A DNA stretch of 64,000 bases, taken from assembly GCA_016630955.3 (NCBI GenBank), contig CM049995.1:186001-250000 (forward strand). Direction: 5' to 3'. Source of the DNA: Didymella arachidicola. Lineage: Eukaryota > Ascomycota > Dothideomycetes > Pleosporales > Didymellaceae. Position numbers and translations under genes: made by a program. This document shows, piece after piece, positions 44,303-54,087 of this stretch. The notes below the pieces were generated by a model that was given only the letters and a program-made list of their open reading frames with translations, ran no database searches and was not told where the DNA came from. Numbering within the stretch: the first letter of the stretch is position 1; each line of letters opens with the position of its first letter.

Positions 44303-45453
44303 ATGGAGACCTCTGCGGCGATGAATCACACACAGCTGATGGTACGGAAAGTCAGGTAGCGCATGTTCTCAAGGCTCACATACAACAAATACTAATCTGG
44401 TCTATGTGGGTAGTGGCACTACTTCTCACTCTACTATGGGGGCCCACACGGTGGCAGTCGCAACGGCAAATCTTTGTTAATAACTACTATATATTTGGCG
44501 GCATACTATCTCTGTCTGCAATTACGGCTGTGATCACTCACCTTCTACTACAGTTCTACCTGGCTAGATCGTACACTGCTGCATTCATGCATGATCCAGC
44601 CACTCCCATGCCATTACCCCCGGATGTCTTCCTTGCGAGGACACGGACGTCTTTCAAGCTTATGTTTAGCCAGATGCTTGCTATTTTGGACAACCTTATG
44701 GACAGGTGCGCTCTTCAGATCTACATTACAAACTAAATCCAGCCTGTAGCTGCGCACTAGCAGCCGAATTTTCGATCCTCTACTTTTTTTCGTCGTCTCT
44801 TGAACGGTCTTCCCAGGTACATCAAGGCTTGGTGGGCTTGCTTCGCCGTGGTATTACTGCTGTACCTGGCGTGCATCCGCTGACAAAGTACTGGAGTGCC
44901 AGTGATTCTACACCTAGAGGTGATTGCAGGTTCTACTGACCACTCTATAGCCGGATGCAGTGATCCTGAGGACCTTCTCCTAGCTGACGCTTCCATCAAA
45001 TTTGCGAGTAGTGCAGATGTTGTTGCGGACGCTGTCATCACGATTCTTCCGCTTAACCTCCCTCGTAAACTACAAATCAACGGAAGGCAGAATTTTGGCT
45101 TGGCTATGATCTTCTCGCTCAGGACCGTCATCACAGCCTTCGTATTTGCTCCCCTTGCTCAGGTCACGAAAGTAACCTCTAATGCTGGGAAAGACCTAAC
45201 TACGGTGGCAGACGGTCCAGTGCTCTTGAGCATGTGGAGTCACATCGAGTCGTCGGTCTCCATCATCGTTGCGACGCTGCCTGCCTTTCGGTACCTTTGG
45301 AACGGCAAAATCGGTCGAACACAAGCCATATTGGACACTCGCGAGCGGAGAGGCCACAGAAGCATCTCTCAGACCGCTGGTCAAAGCAGGGGCGGCAAAT
45401 CCAGTGAGACCATGTCAAGTCACAATAATAGCAAGGTGGCGGACAATGACTAG
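44303..45453 (+). pseudogene. Fungal rhodopsin-like multi-span membrane protein, probably broken
   Basis: The C-terminal half (ADASIKFASSADVVADAVI, PLNLPRKLQINGRQNFGLAMIF, LLSMWSHIESSVSIIVATLPAF) is typical of the large fungal rhodopsin-like membrane family, function unknown. Upstream segments encode hydrophobic helices and RTRTSFKLMFSQ. Between them the frame breaks: at a T7 run (44784-44790) removal of one T would join ILYFFRRL to RYIKAWWACF, and near 44870-44930 no intron I tried restores the frame. Either the gene has decayed or there is a base-call error at the T run. The start at 44303 is tentative. Confidence 0.55.
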
Positions 45454-45653
45454 GGCAGCGATATTGAAATCAGGCCCGTCCAAGGCGTTGAAAAGCGCGT
45501 AGAATACTCACTTCTTAGTGCACTAAGAACACCCACGAGAAAGGCACTCGTTTAAAATATCAAGCTTAACAAATGGCAATCATAGTTCTGGCAACTACCA
45601 CAGCCTTGGAGTGATTTCACTATGCAGAGTTGCCATTTGTTCATACAATCTCA

Positions 45654-47030
45654 TCAGTCTCCGTGATCCAACGTACGCTCAATAGCAGCTGTTGCTGGCG
45701 GAAGCCTTGAGAAAGCTATCCAAAGCAACATCGCCAGGACCGACTGCATCAGGATCGCAAACCGAAAGACTCCAATTCCCAAGCCCTCGACCACCGCACC
45801 AATACCGAACGGCAACAGCGCTCCTCCTACTTGACCCAGCGATGCAACAAAGGAGACTGCAGCTACATGTAGCTCTTTCGGCAACAGCTGTGTTAACACA
45901 ATGACACCAGACGGGAACAATGGCCCCATCGAAAAGCCCAAAACGACCATCAGCACAACAGAAACAATTTGGTATGGTAGTACTGCGAACAGTGTCTCCA
46001 CCGAGATGGCTAGAGCAAAGTATAGCGCGGTTGCTCTACGCACACCCATCTTATCCGTCAATGGTCCCAAAACGAGTCGACCAACGGCCATGCCAGCCCA
46101 GAATCCTGAAGATGAGAGGCCAGCTAGGTACGGAGTGGCGGCTCGGCTGCGCAGCATGAAAGACACGATCCATCCTGAGATGGCGGTCTCGACGCCCACG
46201 TCTGCTAGGAAGTACGTTGCGCACCACCATGTAGCTGGGGATCTGAGCATGGCTTTAGACTGAGTTTTGCTATCCGCACCCTCTGACTGATGTGCTTGGC
46301 GGTATGTAGACGCTGTTTCGTCCCAAAAAGCTGTGCACAATGCGAGCGCGTCGATGATGGATAGAGCGGCCTGTGACTTCTATGAGCAGGCTCGCATGGC
46401 GCTGGAGTCAAGTTCACCTACCAAGACATAGTACCACTCAAACCATGTATACCCGTTCGTGGTCATTGAAGTCACGAGAATCGGAGCCGCCGCCGCTCCG
46501 GCAGAAAAACTCCCGTGCAAAAGCCCCGAGACCGTACTCGCTCTCTGCATGCTTCCAGCCCACGCACACCAGCTCCCATCTAACAAGCCGGTACCAAGAC
46601 CCAACACCGCATAAGCAACCAGGACAAGTCCGAACGTAGGGTGCAGTGACAGCAGTCCCGCGGCGATGGTCTGTAGGGTAGGGCCAAGGAACGCGATTCC
46701 AAACTGGCCGAAGTGATGGTGGATGATCGAGCTTGCTTGAGCTGCAACTATGTAGCCGATGGGCCCTACGACGAAGATGAGGGAGACGTGGAGATCGGAT
46801 AGGTTGTAATGTTTTGAGATCAGAGGGAGGATGGCGCCGATGGAGGATTGAAAGATCCCAAGCAGGGCAAAAGAGAACAGTGCTGCTGCTATTCTGAAGC
46901 CAAGTGAGACTGGTTTCTTTGGTAGGCCATCTTGAGATGTGGTGTTGCTTTCGTGCGCAGGCGCGTGGCCAGCGAGCAGAGGCGCGTGTTCGTCGCGTGA
47001 GCTGGGTGTCATGTTTGTAGCGGAGGTCAT
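45654..47030 (-). CDS. Major facilitator superfamily transporter
   Basis: Membrane carrier of about 441 aa in two exons (47030-46422, 46370-45654). Roughly 11-12 hydrophobic spans are visible, starting at FRIAAALFSFALLGIF after a polar N-terminus. The loop GRLVLGPLTDKMGVRRA is the MFS signature between helices of the second half, and a polar central loop (YRQAHQSEGADSK) separates the halves. It resembles fungal MFS proteins of the BSC6/fucose-permease-like group; substrate unknown. Convergent with the rhodopsin-like gene, with 200 bp between them. Its promoter ends at a pogo element inserted about 300 bp upstream. Confidence 0.88.
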
Positions 47031-47325
47031 GTCGTGAATAGAACAAGTCCACCACAGGACTTCTTACCGTAGGGCCTGTAGACGGGACGATGTAGGCGTT
47101 TGGCCTTAATGTTGAGAGCACTGTAATTGAGATGGAGGTTGATGGTAATATCGCAAAAGTCGCTCTATACGGTTGGGGCGGCTAATTAAGGCAGTTTTAT
47201 TGCAGACCAATTGTATCTGTTCTTCAAGACTTTAAGCCTTAGAAACCACTTTAGTAACAACGGAATCTATAATAGATGTAGAATCAACTAAATTATTATA
47301 TTTCTCTCTAATTAAGAGCACTTTT
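47031..47325. promoter_or_regulatory. MFS upstream region
   Basis: 295 bp between the transporter start and element A; it turns AT-rich toward the transposon. The insertion may have cut off more distal promoter sequence. Confidence 0.4.
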
Positions 47326-47327
47326 TA

Positions 47328-49175
47328 ACGTAGGTGCATAGCGAGCGGCGCACCAGGGCGAGCGGCGCACTTTTGCCAAGACCACACCAAACCTCCCTTT
47401 CTACACCAATGCCTCAACAACAACCAAAATTCAACGCGTTAAAAGAGCGTCAGATTCCGCTTGTGCTCCAGGCCCTTGAAAAAGATGCGAAGCTCTCTGT
47501 ACGACACGCTGCAGCTATCTACAGCACCTCTGAAACCACACTTTGCGCAAGACGCGCTGGACGACCTTCACGGGTTGATACTATGGCCAACTCACGGAAC
47601 CTGACCAACAATGAGGAGCAGGTGATTGTTACGTACATACTTGAGCTGGTCGCGCGAGGAGAGCCCCACCAGCTCACGGCTGTGACTGATATGGCCAATT
47701 CTCTGCGAAAAGAGCGCGGTCTAGCTCCTGTTGGCCCAAAATGGGCCAGTACGTTTGTTTCGCGTCAGGAGGAGCTCAAAGTGGTCTTTAATCGCAAGTA
47801 CGACTACAAGCGAGCCCTCTGCGAGGATTCTAAGGTAATCCAGGGCTGGTTCAGCCTTGTAGCAAACATCAAAGCCAAGTATGGCATCCTGGACAACGAC
47901 ACGTACAACTTCGATGAGACAGGCTTCATGATGGGCCAGATAAGCGGTGGGAAAGTCGTTACGATGCAGGGAAGCCAGGACGAGCAAAGCAGGTCTAGCT
48001 AGGCAACTGGGAGTGGGTAACAGTCATCTAGGGCATCAATGCCACTGGATGGCCCATTCCGCTCTACATCATCTTCAAAGCCCGCCACCACCAGTCCAAC
48101 TGGTACAAGGACGACAATTTGCCCCAAGATTAGACTATTGCCATCTCTAAGAACGGCTGGACTACCAACGAGCTTGGTTTTGACTAGTTGAAGCACTTTG
48201 ACAGGCATACAAAGACGCGCACTGTGGGTACCTACCGTTTACTAATTATTAACGGTCACGAGAGCCACAACTCTACAGAATTCCAGCAATACAGCAAGGA
48301 TTACAAGATTGTAACCCTATGCATGCCTCCGCACTCATCGCACCTCCTGCAGCCTCTTGATGTGGCTTGTTTTGCCCCTCTGAAGAAGGCGTACGGGGAT
48401 ATGGTCAATGAGCTCATCTGCAACCGGATCAACCACGTCACGAAGCAGGAGTTCCTGCCATGCTTCAAAGCGGCTTATAAGAAAGCTATCACCGCCAGCA
48501 ACATCTAGGGAGGGTTCCGAGGGGCTGGATTCGTCCCGTTTGACCCAAAACGGGTCATATCAACCCTTGATGTGAAGCGGCGCACCCCATCACCACCACT
48601 CCCTACAAACAACGAGCCCTGGCAGTCGCATACCCTAAGCAATACCCTAGAATTTAAGTCGCAATCAACTCTAATTCGCAAAAAGTATAAGAGGGAACAG
48701 GGCAGCTCGCCTACGTCTGTTCTAAGCGCAATTGAGCACTACGCAAAGGGAGGAGCTATCCTGTCGCATAAGCTTGCGCTGGCACAAAAACGGATCTGTG
48801 AGCTTGAAGCAGCTGCTGAGGCTACTACACGACGCAAATCACACAAGAGGAAGCGAATTCAAGAGGGAGGGTCCCTTCTGGTTAAGGAAGGCCAGCGGTT
48901 AGTAGCTCTAGCAGAGTTTGGGGCGTGTCGTGATGGAAAGAAGGGGAAGAAGCGGGTGCGCGCTGAAGGAGATGAACCATCTCAACGACGCTGTAGACAG
49001 TGCGGAGAGGGTGGGCACAATGCGCGAACGTGCAAGAATAAAGTAGAAGTGGTCTCTAAGTAATATTATAGCTTGTTTTGCCCTGTGCAGGACTAAAGTG
49101 TGGTGTTTTAGGCCATAATAGGGTGAGGTTTGGTGTGGTCTTGGCAAAAGTGCGCCGCTCGCTATGCACCTACGT
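47328..49175 (+). mobile_element. Pogo/Fot1 DNA transposon, element A
   Basis: 1848 bp between TA dinucleotides (47326-47327, 49176-49177) with perfect inverted tips of at least 25 bp starting ACGTAGGTGCATAGCGAGC. The left end has GCGAGCGGCGCAC twice, at 14 and 31 bp from the tip; the right end has one copy. Both ends then continue TTTTGCCAAGACCACACC. It carries one decayed transposase gene. Confidence 0.93.
47409..49063 (+). pseudogene. Pogo/Fot1 transposase, RIP-mutated (element A)
   Basis: Starts at ATG 47409. An N-terminal psq-type helix-turn-helix (RHAAAIYSTSETTLCARR) is followed by a CENP-B/Tc5-type DNA-binding region (NNEEQVIVTYILELVARG), a DDE_1 catalytic domain (YNFDETGF; LIINGHESH; LLQPLDVACFAPLKKAY), a coiled-coil tail and a CCHC knuckle (CRQCGEGGHNARTC). 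One frameshift near 47960-47995 and several in-frame TAG codons, at sites where relatives have Gln or Trp, break it. The second catalytic Asp (IDGHESH in element E) is Asn here. All substitutions noted are C-to-T or G-to-A, the RIP pattern. Confidence 0.9.
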
Positions 49176-49184
49176 TATGGGTTG

Positions 49185-49489
49185 TTTTCGAAATGATGAA
49201 CCCACCCCGTAACATACTAGAAAGAGGCTATGTATGCCTATACATCGCATAGAGACATGAGGGCTTATAAATAGCCCTAGGTAAGGTATAGAATACTATA
49301 TATATCCTAATGATTAAGAGCATATAAGTCCATCTACTATGTAGCTGTGTGTAATAGGGGTATACAGAAGAGAGCTTTGATGTTCGTGTGTTCTTAGTAT
49401 ACAGACTATAATATACGCACGTAGTATAGGATATACGCCTAGAAACCCTGGATTTCGGCTCTCACGTGGTGGGTTCAACATTTCGAAAA
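49185..49489. repeat. Short inverted-repeat element
   Basis: TTTTCGAAATGATGAACCC at the left (49185-49206) returns inverted at 49468-49489 with one mismatch over 22 bp. The 260 bp between are AT-rich and non-coding. It looks like a MITE unrelated in its tips to the pogo family. Target duplication not clear. Confidence 0.55.
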
Positions 49490-49510
49490 TCATAATATTT
49501 GGAAATATTA

Positions 49511-50253
49511 ACGTACATCGCATGCGAGCGGAACACATGGGCGAGCGGAACACTTTTGCCAAGACCCTACCCAACCTCACCCTATTATGGCCTAAAACAC
49601 CACACTTTGGTCCTGCATAAGGCAAAACAAGCTGTAATATTACTTAGGGACCTCTTCTGCTCTATTATTGCACGTTCGCGCGTTATGCCCACCCTCTCCG
49701 CACCTTCTACAATATTAGCTACTAGACTAAACCAGCCCTGTATAACCTTAGGATTCTCACAGAGGGCTCGTTTGTAGTCGTACTTGCGATTAAACACCAC
49801 TTTGTCCTCCTCCTAACGCGAAACAAACGTGCTGGCCCAGTTTGAGCCAACAGGGGCCAAACCGCGCTCTTTCCGCAGAGGATTGGCGATATCAGTCACA
49901 TCTGCGAGCCGGGGAGGCCGTCCTTGCTTGGACAGCTCAAGTATATGCGTAACAATCACCCCCTCCTCAGTATTGGTCAGATTCCGTGAGTTGGCCATAG
50001 TATCAATGCGTGAAGGTCGTCCGGCGCGTCGTCGGTGTAGTGTACTTCGAGAGACGCTGTAGATATCTGCAGCGCGTCGCTCTGAGAGTTTCGCGTCTTG
50101 TTTAAGAGCTTAGAGCGCAAGCTGTATCTGACGCTCTTTTGACGCATTGAACTGTGCTTGTTGGAGTGGCATGGGTGTGAAGGGGTGGTTTTGGTGGGGT
50201 CTTGGCAAAAGTGGTCCACTCGCCCGTGTGGTCCACTCGCCCGTGTTGTACGT
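49511..50253 (-). mobile_element. Internally deleted pogo/Fot1 element B
   Basis: 743 bp between TA at 49509-49510 and 50254-50255. Both ends carry two copies of a block (GCGAGCGGAACAC left, GCGAGTGGACCAC right) at 14 and 31 bp from the tip, then TTTTGCCAAGACCC. On the minus strand it keeps the transposase N-terminus (KERQIQLAL; NTEEGVIVTHILELSKQG; NRKYDYKRALCE; GWFSLVANI) and then jumps directly to the C-terminal zinc-knuckle segment, so the catalytic domain is deleted. Stops and frame changes break the rest. Confidence 0.88.
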
Positions 50254-50255
50254 TA

Positions 50256-50561
50256 TACCTTAAACCTATATATAATATAACTATTATCTCTAGTAATATC
50301 TAGAGAGGGTTTTAAGAGGCTAGATTAGTCCCTTTTAACCTATAATAGGTTATATTAACCCTTAATATAAAGCTACAGACTCTATTACTACTACTCTCTG
50401 CTAATAATAAGCCTTAGTAGTCTTGAACCCTAAAGGATATTAACAAATTTAAGTTGCAATTAGCTCTAATTTATAACAAGTATAAGAGTTACTTTAGTAG
50501 CTTACAAATATCTACTACTAGCGCGTCTAAGCACCTTCTAAAAGAGGTAAAGAGTATAGTA
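50256..50561 (+). pseudogene. RIP-degraded transposase C-terminal fragment
   Basis: AT-rich sequence that aligns by eye with the C-terminal part of element A (the segment around the conserved GFRGAGFVPFDP and following coiled-coil tail), with nearly every CpA changed to TpA and many stops. Confidence 0.6.
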
Positions 50562-50563
50562 TA

Positions 50564-51190
50564 ACATAGTTTATAAGCAAGCAGACACTCTAAGCAAGCG
50601 GACACCTCCCTACTAAAGTGTTAGCCTTAGTACAACAACACGATACGTCTTAACAACGCAGCTCTTAGTTACCTTGCAACAAATCAGATATTCAACTTGC
50701 TCTTTTTAACATTAAATCGCAACGCGTTAAAAGTGTAAAACGCGCTGCAGTGATATATAACGTCCCCCGAACAACCTTGTTGTACTAACGCGCTAAAAGA
50801 CCCGCCCGATGCGACTGCGAAGCCAACTTAAAGCGCCTAACTAAGCTAGAAGAGGAGGCTATAGTTTAGTGTGTTCTTAAAGAGGACGCGCGAGGGTTTT
50901 CGCCTAGGAAGCTTAACGTTCGAGCTATGGCTGATAAACTACTGCGCGAGCGGGGGGGTGACCCTACTGGCAAGAGCTAGGTTGATAACTTTATTAAGCG
51001 GACTTCTGAGCTCTGCAAGCGCTGGAGCCGTCCCTACGATTACTAGCGAGCTGCCTGCGAGGACCTAGCAGCCATCTAGCGCTAGTTCGATCTAGTTAAG
51101 GCAATAAAGTAGAAGTAGGGTATTGTAGCTAGTTTTATTAAAGTTGTACATATTATCGTCTACAATAAGTGCTTTAGTGTACGTTGTAGA
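50564..51190 (+). pseudogene. RIP-degraded pogo element, N-terminal half
   Basis: Preceded by TA (50562-50563). The left end has GCAAGCAGACAC and GCAAGCGGACAC at 14 and 31 bp. Forward reading gives relics of the HTH and CENP-B-like domain (VIYNVPRTTL, NLKRLTKLEEEAIV, VRAMADKLLRERGGDPTGK) with many TAG stops. No right end is recognised; it runs into other fragments. Confidence 0.65.
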
Positions 51191-51830
51191 TAGCTGCAGC
51201 GCGTCGCAGGGAGAGTTTCGCGTCTTGTTTAAGAGCTTAAAGCGCAAGCTGTATCTAAGCTTCTTTTAACGCGCCTCTCTAACCGTTATGCTCCCTCCTA
51301 ACTAGATTTTCTTTCTTTTGTGCGATTTACGCTCTGTTGCAGCTGCTAGAGCCTCGTGCAGCTTAGCTATTTCCTTCTTCGCTAAAGCTAGCTCGTACAC
51401 CACACCCTTTGCCCCCTTTAGGAGGTGCTTAGACGCGCTGGTAGTAGACGTTGGTAAGCTACCAAATTCCCTCTTATACTTGTCTTAAATTAGAGTTAAT
51501 TACAACTTAAATTTATTAACGTTCTTTAGGGTTTATAACTACTAGGGTTTGTTTTTTAAAGGGAGGGGTAGCGATAGAGTGCGCAGCTTTATATTTAGGG
51601 TTAATATATCGCAATCTAGGCTAAATAGAGCTAATCCGGCCTATTAGAACCCTCTTTAAACATTACTAGAGGTAATAGCTTTGTTATAAGCTGCTATAAA
51701 GTATAGAAAGAACTTCTACTTTATAATATAGTTAATCTAGTTATATATACACTAATCAACCTTATCTCTATATACCTTCTTTAAAGGGCTAAAATAAGCG
51801 CTATTAAGTACCTATAAGAGGGGTAATAAG
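51191..51830 (-). pseudogene. RIP-degraded transposase fragments
   Basis: Minus-strand relics: a C-terminal half (about 51822-51290: PLKKAY-like, proline-rich linker, coiled-coil tail) followed by a separate N-terminal scrap (51280-51191). Order is not that of one element, so at least two fragments are joined. Confidence 0.55.
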
Positions 51831-51832
51831 TA

Positions 51833-52305
51833 ACGTGAGTACAAGCGAGTGACGCACGCAAGCGAGTGACGCACCCTAACAAACCATTAGGCCTTCTATG
51901 CGCAATTGCTTAACACCACAACGTTGTACTATAATATACAGTAGATATTCTTAATCGCTAACGTCTACTGCATCTTTCTCACACGTGCGCGAGTTGTGCC
52001 CTGTCTCGCCGCAGCGCTTGCAGTGCCTTTTGCCCTGCTTGCTTGCACCTGCTCGGGCACTACCCTCACGCGTTTCCCCCTCTACCTGCGCCCTAACGTC
52101 ACATTAGGCTATTAAATCCTCTGCCTGTTCCTTTAAGAGGTCTCCACCCTTCTGAATTCGCTTTCTTTTGCGCGATTTGCGTTCAGAAGCAGCCTTATTT
52201 GACGCTTTAAGCTACAGCACTCGGGCTGCTAGTAACGTCTGTGAATGCAGTATCATTGCAGTGCCTTTTTGCAGCTGGTCCATCATCTCAACCATAGGAG
52301 AAGGT
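51833..52305 (-). pseudogene. Pogo C-terminal fragment with intact-looking left end
   Basis: TA at 51831-51832, tip ACGTGAGTACAAGCGAG, block GCGAGTGACGCAC at 13 and 30 bp. The minus strand encodes the coiled-coil and basic tail (KSRKRKRIQKGGDLLKEQ) and knuckle (CKRCGETGHNSRTC) with a few TAG stops, then breaks at about 52305 against a forward copy. Confidence 0.65.
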
Positions 52306-53745
52306 GACGATCCTTGGTGCCTTTGGATGCAGGTAGCAGATATCGCCAATCAACTACTAGCCGTACGTGGTAGGACACCTGTTGGCAAGAACTGGGCAGG
52401 CTAATTCGTACAGCGTACAGAGGAGCTTACAGTAGCTTTTAATCAAGTAAAGGACTGTTAGAGAGTACTCTAGGAAGACCTAGAGGTTATTAGCGCGTAG
52501 TTTAAACTTGTACAAGAGACAAAAGACAAGTATAGGTTCTTTAATAATAACATCTACAACTTAAATAAGACTAGCTTTTAGATAGGAGTTATCGCCTAAA
52601 TGAAAGTTGTTACAGGCTTAGAGAGGCGTACGAAGCCAAGTGTTATCTAGCTAGGCGATCGCGAGTAGGTTACAGTCATCTAGAGCATCTGCGCTGCTAG
52701 GTATGCTATTCCACCCTTCATTATCTACAAAGAGCGCGTACACATCTCTGCCTGGTACGAGGAGACTAATATACCGTACGATTAGAAGCTCTCTGTCTCT
52801 GAGAACGGCTAGACTAATAACGTACTCAGGCTTAAGTGGTTGAAGCACTTTAACTAGCATACAAAGACGCGTTAGAAGGGGTCGTACAAGCTGCTTATCT
52901 TGGACGTTTATGAGAGCCATCTTAACCAGGATTTTAAGGATTTCTGCCTCGTACACAAGATCCTTACCCTTTGCATGCCTGCTCACTCATCGTACATACT
53001 CCAGCCACTTAATGTGGTGTGTTTCTCGCTGTTGAAACTAAAGTATTCCTAACACGTACGAGGCTTGGCAAAGAAACAGATCTACTACATTAACAAGGAA
53101 GGCTTCCTTCTAGCATTTTAAGACGCGTTTTTTTAACGTGTTTACGTACAACAACTGCCAGAAGGCCTTTAAGGCTTTAGGACTTGTGCCTATTAACGCG
53201 CAACGCGTCCTGGATCGGCTTAACGTACAATTACGCACCCCACCGCCACTACCTCTACCAGAAACACCATGGCAGTCGCAAACACCAAGCAATTCGCACG
53301 AGTTTAGATCACAAGCAAGGCTTATAAGCGAAGTTATCGTACAGTCACTAGAAGATGCTAGAGGAGGGTTTTCGCAGCTAGTAAAAGGTGCTGAAAGGAT
53401 GCTTCACCAGAATGTCGTACAAGCAGCTCGCATCCATGAGCTTGAAGAGCAATTAGCAGCAATTACTAAGCGCAAAACCCGAAAACTAAAGCAGATCTAG
53501 CATGGTGGAACAATAGAGTACGGCGAGGCAGCATTATTAGTAGCTGAGAGTGCAGCTACAGCTCGTACAGTGCTAAAGAGAGCGCGTGTAAGTGGTGGTC
53601 AAGAAAGGCCCCAGCCAGGTCAACGGCACTGTGATAACTGTGGGAAGACTGGGCACAATGCTCGTACGTGCCAAAAAGATGCAGCAGAAGATTCTGAGTC
53701 TAATGCAAGTGTCTCGTACGTAGACTCTGCAGAGAGTGGTGAGTA
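52306..53745 (+). pseudogene. Pogo/Fot1 transposase relic, forward strand
   Basis: Starts inside the CENP-B-like domain (ADIANQLLAVRGRTPVGKNW). It continues through a DDE_1 domain with many TAG stops (FIIYKERVHISAWYEE, LTLCMPAHSSYILQPLNVVCF) and a frame change near 53130, then a cleaner C-terminus (53138-53740) with coiled coil and CCHC knuckle (CDNCGKTGHNARTC). The last catalytic Asp is Asn (LQPLNV). The 3' end is overrun by the LINE tail. Confidence 0.8.
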
Positions 53746-53747
53746 AG

Positions 53748-53824
53748 TTTAGTTTAGTTTAGTTTTAGTTTAGTTTAGCTTAGTTTAGTTTAGTTTAATT
53801 TAGCTTAGTTTAGTTTAGTTTAGT
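53748..53824. repeat. TTTAG-type simple repeat at the LINE 3' end
   Basis: About 77 bp of mostly pentameric TTTAG/GTTTA units with a few changes. Its position at the 3' end of the LINE suggests it is the element's tail rather than a random microsatellite. Confidence 0.75.
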
Positions 53825-54087
53825 TGTCCTACTCGGTTTCAGCCGCGTACTGCGCAGCTATGCCCGGAGTGACAAGCTGTGGCAGACAGCGGACGCGGTG
53901 CGGACGTTGATCCGCGCCGCCCCACTTCATCCCTTAAACGAGACCAGCTGTCTCCGACGCCTGCTGTTTTCCATCACCTACTATCTAAATATGCTTGCCG
54001 GCCCATCTTGATACTGGTTCTTCTAACTGTATGCTGTGATTCTAGGCTTATAGAGGCGCTCTGCCTCGTCTGTCGCGTCCGCTGTAC

